From assembly GCA_002205965.3 (NCBI GenBank), contig NADL03000513.1, forward strand, positions 1,922,001 to 1,986,000: a stretch of 64,000 nt of DNA, written 5' to 3'. The notes under the pieces were generated by a model. The model saw only the letters and a program-made list of their open reading frames with translations, was not told where the DNA came from and did no database searches. The stretch's first letter is position 1. Each line of letters opens with the position of its first letter. Both the position numbers and the translations under genes were made by a program. Source of the stretch: Kappaphycus alvarezii. Taxonomy: Eukaryota > Rhodophyta > Florideophyceae > Gigartinales > Solieriaceae. Positions 59,991-64,000 of this stretch are shown piece by piece.

Positions 59991-60674
59991 TTACACAAAC
60001 TCTCCTTCATCCGAACCATTCCCTCGCTCCTTATTCTCGACTGCCCTCGAAACCAGTCCCAGGATATAGTTTGGTTCTAGTAAATCTATAGAGATGGGAA
60101 ACACGACGTTTGTGTCCTTGCATCGGCTCATCGACCACACACGTCTCCCCCATGTCCCACACTTGCAGCGCCCAATCGCCCGACCCGGACACGCACCGGT
60201 TCCCATCGGCGGTGACCGCCACACAGTATACGCTAGACGAATGGCCTTGCATCGTTTCACCGACTTAGCATCTCTTCATCGTATCTCACTTGTGAGGAAT
60301 GCACCTGCATCAATTTATTTCTCCAGACTTCTCAATCTTCCAAACATCTGGCATCCAAACTCGGAGGAATTTGCGAGGATTTTTGGCCAAGCCTGACCCA
60401 CTGCATCCCTCACCAGCTCCAAACCGCGTCTTTGGAACCTTTTTTGCCCTTCTACTACTTCAGCTTCACCTTCACGTTCAGGAGCATCTGCTGACAGAAC
60501 CTCAGCAAAGTCATTTTTCAAGGACAAGAAGTTACCACTCTTGACCCGGAACATTGTCCACCGCGCATCGAGCAAAAGCGCCTTCAGCTCGTTAACGTGT
60601 CCAGTTGCAACGAGGTGTCGCGCAAGGTTCAATTCCAGATATTTATCAGCATGCACACTTTCTGTCAGTGCCAA
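59991..60674 (-). pseudogene. fragment of a STAND-type (NACHT/NB-ARC) protein: helical region, one WD40 repeat and tail
   Basis: From 60674 down, one frame gives YLELNLARHLVATGHVNELK, ALLLDARWTMFRVKSGNF, and RRGLELVRDAVGQAWPKILA with SSEFGCQMFGRLRSLEK. This is the helical spacer pattern that lies between the nucleotide-binding domain and the propeller in APAF1-like proteins. After two stops, 60252 onward reads MQGHSSSVYCVAVTADGNRC then VSGSGDWALQVWDM, a textbook WD40 repeat, and the start of a second (PMQGHK). A shift leads to an acidic end (VENKERGNGSDEGEFV) at 59991. The nucleotide-binding domain is absent, so only the C-terminal part survives. Family members act as signal-triggered oligomerising switches, often in cell death or defence. 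This copy cannot function as is. Confidence 0.65.
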
Positions 60675-60952
60675 AGTTGCCGGTGTCGCAGACTGTCTAA
60701 TGCATAACTTCGGTTACTGTAAAAGTTTCTACACCAAGTCTGAAACGGGCATCCTTTTCATCAAATTGCTTCAAAAACAATAAATGCAGCAATTGCACTA
60801 CGGAAAGCTAAACGAATTTATGGCAGTTTAAGTCAGCTCTAGAAGAGCGATTTATTGCGAATGGATAGGATCAGAATGCAAGAGGTGCCGTCGCTCGGAG
60901 AATGGAAAAATTTGACAATAGTTGTTTATTTGACTCAGCGCCTTGGACAAGC

Positions 60953-62577
60953 TTACGTCAAGAACCTGTACCAAGACCGCAAAAGAATGGATGAGGATAT
61001 CGATTCTTGTAATAAACCACCCCTCCTTGGTGTAAAAAGTGCACCGGCTTCAGAGAAAGTCGACTCACTTGTCACAAACGTCGCCCGAATGGAAAGAACA
61101 CATCGAGCGAGTTCTGCCACGCGCGGGAATAGGGAATGGTTGGACTTCCACCATTCCAAAACATGAATGTAGTGGTCTCCCACCGCTGTTGTAGATATAA
61201 AACGAGTGATATAATCATACTGCCCCCTAACGGGCCTATCTCTTGCTTCAAAACCAGACTTAATAAAGATGCCTGTCCCAATGTAGAGTTTCTTCTTACA
61301 TTACATGTGGTAGATTGCCCAATGGCCGCCCCGTGATCCGCGGGACTATTAGATCGACTACAAGGCAGCGCTTGACGTAAAACATTTTCATCCTCTAAAA
61401 TGTCATTTTCCAAACTTGGTTCTAGAGTTTTAGCTAGTCGAGTGGAACGTGAGTTGACGACATCGGCATATAGTTGCAGCTTTCCAAGCAGTCGTCATTC
61501 CGAAATTCATTCTGCGCAAGCTTGGGAACGCGGTAAATTACCGCGTTTTAAACTTTCCTTGCCTTAGATGCCCCCCTTATCATTTCAAAAGCTGAGGACC
61601 ACGTGTTTCGCAATCCAAGCAAGGCAGGGTTGCCTCTGATTCCCCAATTTCGACCCTAACCTGATCAAACAATTCTCGGCGTTTTGTTGAGGACATGATA
61701 CTTTAAATGGACAACCTTATCAATTTTACTTCGTTGTGGACTTCTCTCAGGCACTCTTTGACGCCAGGTTTACCACATATGCCAGGCATCGTACGTTAAT
61801 CAAGTGAGGGCTGTCCTCACGTGGCGAAGCTAGCAGCCGGTCTCGCATCATGGCCATCCCAGAGACCATGTCACTGGCATTGTTAGTGTCCACAGCATAA
61901 ACCTTATTCTGAATATTCCGCCTATCGAAAATTTCTTCCATTATAGAGGCAAAACCGTCGCTAGTGTGTGGCTTTGGAAATTTCTCAAACGCCAAGCGCA
62001 AAGTTTGCAACTTCCAATGCTTTTCAATGTAATGGCCTGTTACACAAAGGTATCTCTTTGTTACCACAGATGACCATGCATCTGCAGTCACCACAATCGT
62101 TGAATTCCCCGTGAGGAGCTTTTCCTAGATCATAACGGAAAGGCTTGCTTTCTAGGAGTCCACTCGGCTTTGGACAGTGGCTCTAGAAAAGACCGACTCC
62201 TCATTGTTAATTCGGTGAATGAATCAATTTCTTCAATTAAATACTTTCGACAACTGAAAAAGACTACCCGCTCATGGTAATCCCTTTGGTTAGCTTCTTA
62301 GATAACTTTTGTTGCGCTCGTCACCGGGGCTGGCCGTTGAGTTTGACAGCTCGCCGTTTGTGCAAAATGTCATTTAAGTTTGTGCAGCGGGGAACTCATA
62401 AACGTTGGTATGCCGGCTCAGCGTGGTCGTCGATGAGTTCAAACTGAAACTCTTGCTGCATATGACACACCTTTTTGTTATCATAGTAATCTCGGTGTGT
62501 TTGGAAAAATATTCCCATACTCTACTTGTTTTTTCCTTCTCTAGGAGGGCCAAGATGTGATTGGGAGTTGTTCTCAT
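60953..62577 (-). pseudogene. hAT-family transposase, degenerate
   Basis: Three hAT blocks occur in order on the minus strand. 62374-62577 is BED-finger-like (SRVWEYFSKH, KRCVICSKSFSLNSSTTTLS), with the Cys pair and one His but no clear final ligand. 61747-62094 is the catalytic region (TADAWSSVVTKRYLCVTGHY, AVDTNNASDM, HLINVRCLAYVVNLASK). 60953-61183 is the C-terminal dimerisation domain (LEWWKSNHSLFPRVAELARC, TSESTFSEAGALFTPRRGGL). A linker (LYADVVNSRSTRLAKTLEPS) is readable near 61400-61470. The blocks are in different frames and separated by stops. A short inverted repeat (AACGCGGTAA / TTACCGCGTT) lies at 61527-61547. No 8-bp target duplication or terminal repeats were found with certainty. 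Confidence 0.8.
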
Positions 62578-63672
62578 CGAAAAATCTATCAGTGCGATTT
62601 CGAGGGGTTTGATTGCTCATTGTCATGAGGTCGAGTGGAAATTGGGAATTAGGAAGAATGGGGGATCGGTGACGGGGGATTGGGAGGGGAAAGGATATTG
62701 GTAGGGGAAGAATGTTAGGACTGCTTTCTCAAGGTATGCGGGAAGCGCAGCAAGCTCGTGACGCGAAGAGTCATTTTGGACACAGATATGTGTACATTTT
62801 CACGTGACTGTGCGAAGTGCAGACCTCGACACCAGCAGTGCAAAGTTTGCACTGCTCTTGTCAAAGATTACACTGGCCTTGCTGCAGCAGGTTGCCTGCG
62901 TGTTACTGTGAGCTTGTAGCATAGAACCGGGTCGATTGGACTTCGGTAGTTGGGACCGGACAGTTTTATTGGCGACGTTTTGCGACCGGATGATGTCCAT
63001 TGGACTTTATTTGAACCGTAAGCTTCGCGCCCGGCATCTTACTTAGACTGGACCGGTAGTATCTACCCGTCACAGCACTGCCCCTATAGGAGGCGCACTT
63101 TGTCCTCATATGAGGACAGTTTTCGTTACATTTTGGAAAGGTAAATTTTTTGGAAGCCCGAAATTTTTACTGCAGAAAAGGCTTTCTATGTTAAGTTACA
63201 GTACAGTCATTCTTACTGTATATTTGCCCTCGTTTCTGAAACCCCCCACGACAATACGTGCTGTATTTCCTTCCAAAATGAAGTCTTTTTCACAACTTCT
63301 TGCGAAGAGCGGAAGTTGGTGAGGGAAATTGCTCTAGCCTTAACCGAGGTCAACAATCTTGAAAAAATTGTTTTGATCAGCCATGTACACTCATGAACTA
63401 ATGCGGAGGGACAAGAAATGCGCTGAGGAAAAAAATTGTATTGAAAAATTGCTAAAAGTGGTCCTCATATGAGGACAAATGTCCACAAATGTCCTCATAT
63501 GAGGACAACGGTCCTATTGACACTAGACGTGCCGATCACCTGTGACCGGACCACATAGTTACAAAATGGGTGCGATACTGAGTTTTGAAATGGTGAATAC
63601 GTACCGGACCAACGGTCTCCGGACCGTGAACTGGTCCACAGTACATACTGTACAGTAGGAGGTCGAGTGGGG
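62578..63672. other. no supported gene; palindromes and GGACCG-rich sequence
   Basis: Short frames only. CGGTCC/GGACCG-type words recur between 62930 and 63640, as they do at 58440-58760 on the other side of the hAT/STAND block. Three copies of a 16-bp palindrome are listed separately. Confidence 0.45.
63102..63506. repeat. three copies of the 16-bp palindrome GTCCTCATATGAGGAC
   Basis: Exact copies at 63102-63117, 63461-63476 and 63491-63506. The last two are 14 bp apart, with GTCCACAAAT between them that repeats the half-site edge. Each is a perfect palindrome, so each could bind a symmetric dimer or form a cruciform. Confidence 0.95.
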
Positions 63673-63825
63673 CTACAGTGCTGTAGATGCCGCGAAGCGA
63701 GAGATGGCGGCGTCGTCATCGAGGTCGAGTGGGCTGATGCAGGAGCGGAACCCCATGGCCAGTTTGAGGAAAGAAGTGGCGAAGGTCTCCGGGTGGAGGG
63801 TGGGGGAGGGTGTGTTGTTACGCAT
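63673..63825 (-). CDS. small open reading frame, left member of a head-to-head pair
   Basis: A clean 50-codon frame from ATG (63825) to TAG (63673) begins MRNNTPSPTLHPETFATSF and continues LKLAMGFRSCISPLDLDDDA to an Ala-rich end. Composition is protein-like and GC-rich. No family recognised. It may be a complete small protein or the first part of a longer gene cut by a frameshift or splice site. It shares its first 19 codons with the plus-strand frame at 63944, facing away from it. Confidence 0.4.
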   Translation of the reverse strand: MRNNTPSPTLHPETFATSFLKLAMGFRSCISPLDLDDDAAISRFAASTAL

Positions 63826-63942
63826 GATGGTGTTGCTGGGATCAAGTACTTTTCAAGTGAGTGCAGTGAACACCATGTGAACATTTCAAGTGATGGTGTT
63901 GCTGGGATCAAGTACTTTTCAAGTGAGTGCAGTGAACACCAT
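63825..63942. promoter_or_regulatory. possible shared divergent promoter with a 52-bp direct repeat
   Basis: Between the two facing-away ATGs lies a direct repeat of 52 bp, exact, at 63825-63876 and 63891-63942, separated by 14 bp. Each copy begins TGATGGTGTTGCTGGGATCA and ends GTGAACACCAT. No TATA box is evident. Regulatory function is inferred only from position. Confidence 0.4.
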
Positions 63943-63943
63943 C

Positions 63944-64000
63944 ATGCGTAACAACACACCCTCCCCCACCCTCCACCCGGAGACCTTCGCCACTTCTTTC
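63944..64000 (+). CDS. small open reading frame, right member of the head-to-head pair (partial)
   Basis: ATG at 63944 opens the same 19 codons as the minus-strand frame ending at 63673 and leaves the window. Whether it continues as a copy or as a different, longer gene cannot be seen. Confidence 0.4.
   Translation, partial: MRNNTPSPTLHPETFATSF

Larger units (their letters stand above)
63769..64000. repeat. inverted repeat with 66-bp visible arms, truncated by the window end
   Basis: 63769-63834 and 63935-64000 are exact reverse complements as read, with a 100-bp centre. The arms contain the first 19 codons of the two divergent frames. The right arm runs to the last base, so the true length is unknown. 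Confidence 0.95.

Noticed and set aside
63102-63506. CRISPR-like array from the repeated 16-bp word
   Set aside because: Only three copies with irregular spacing (359 and 30 bp), no conserved spacer length, and a eukaryotic context.
1-64000. tRNA, rRNA genes or telomeric arrays
   Set aside because: No cloverleaf-type A/B box pairing, rRNA-like stretch or TTAGGG-type array was noticed, though small RNA genes cannot be excluded by eye.

Overview
This is eukaryotic nuclear DNA dominated by transposable-element relics. It is gene-poor, and the few coding segments are mostly broken by frameshifts and stops. The mix of a chromodomain-type Ty3/gypsy element, PIF/Harbinger-like elements, a hAT element, a non-LTR retrotransposon with a C-terminal endonuclease-like domain, a STAND/WD40 gene fragment and a bZIP factor suggests a fungus or fungus-like microbial eukaryote such as a chytrid or oomycete. 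I cannot place the species from sequence alone.

Layout: 1-14.8 kb is AT-rich and holds a decayed DDE transposase (2.7-3.8 kb, minus) and a decayed two-gene PIF/Harbinger element (8.2-10.4 kb) whose SANT/Myb-like gene and transposase converge. 14,811-20,688 is a complete, apparently recent Ty3/gypsy element. It has 356-bp LTRs that read as identical, a 5-bp target duplication, a primer binding site, a polypurine tract, gag, and pol interrupted by one frameshift in RNase H. Its leader carries two adjacent hairpins with the same loop and entirely different but still paired stems.

20.7-42.9 kb has little coding content. Much of it is peppered with palindromic GTAC words built from the pentamer GTACA/TGTAC, and it contains a frameshifted bZIP gene (31.2-32.1 kb, minus). 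42.9-45.3 kb is a non-LTR retrotransposon whose 3' half is on the minus strand and whose reverse-transcriptase half is inverted, the arrangement expected from twin priming. 45.9-46.4 kb holds a broken acidic gene. 46.4-58 kb is mostly AT-rich with no gene I can support.

58.4-64 kb holds, all on the minus strand, an unrecognised gene carrying a 53-bp palindrome, a STAND/WD40 fragment and a degenerate hAT transposase. Similar inverted GGACCG-rich sequences lie on both sides of this block. The window ends in a head-to-head pair of identical coding starts separated by about 118 bp of repeat-rich DNA.

Apart from gag, the pol segments and possibly the terminal pair, nothing here looks like an intact gene. 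Several relics can only be recognised by following the protein across frames. All family assignments are from remembered family patterns, with no database search.
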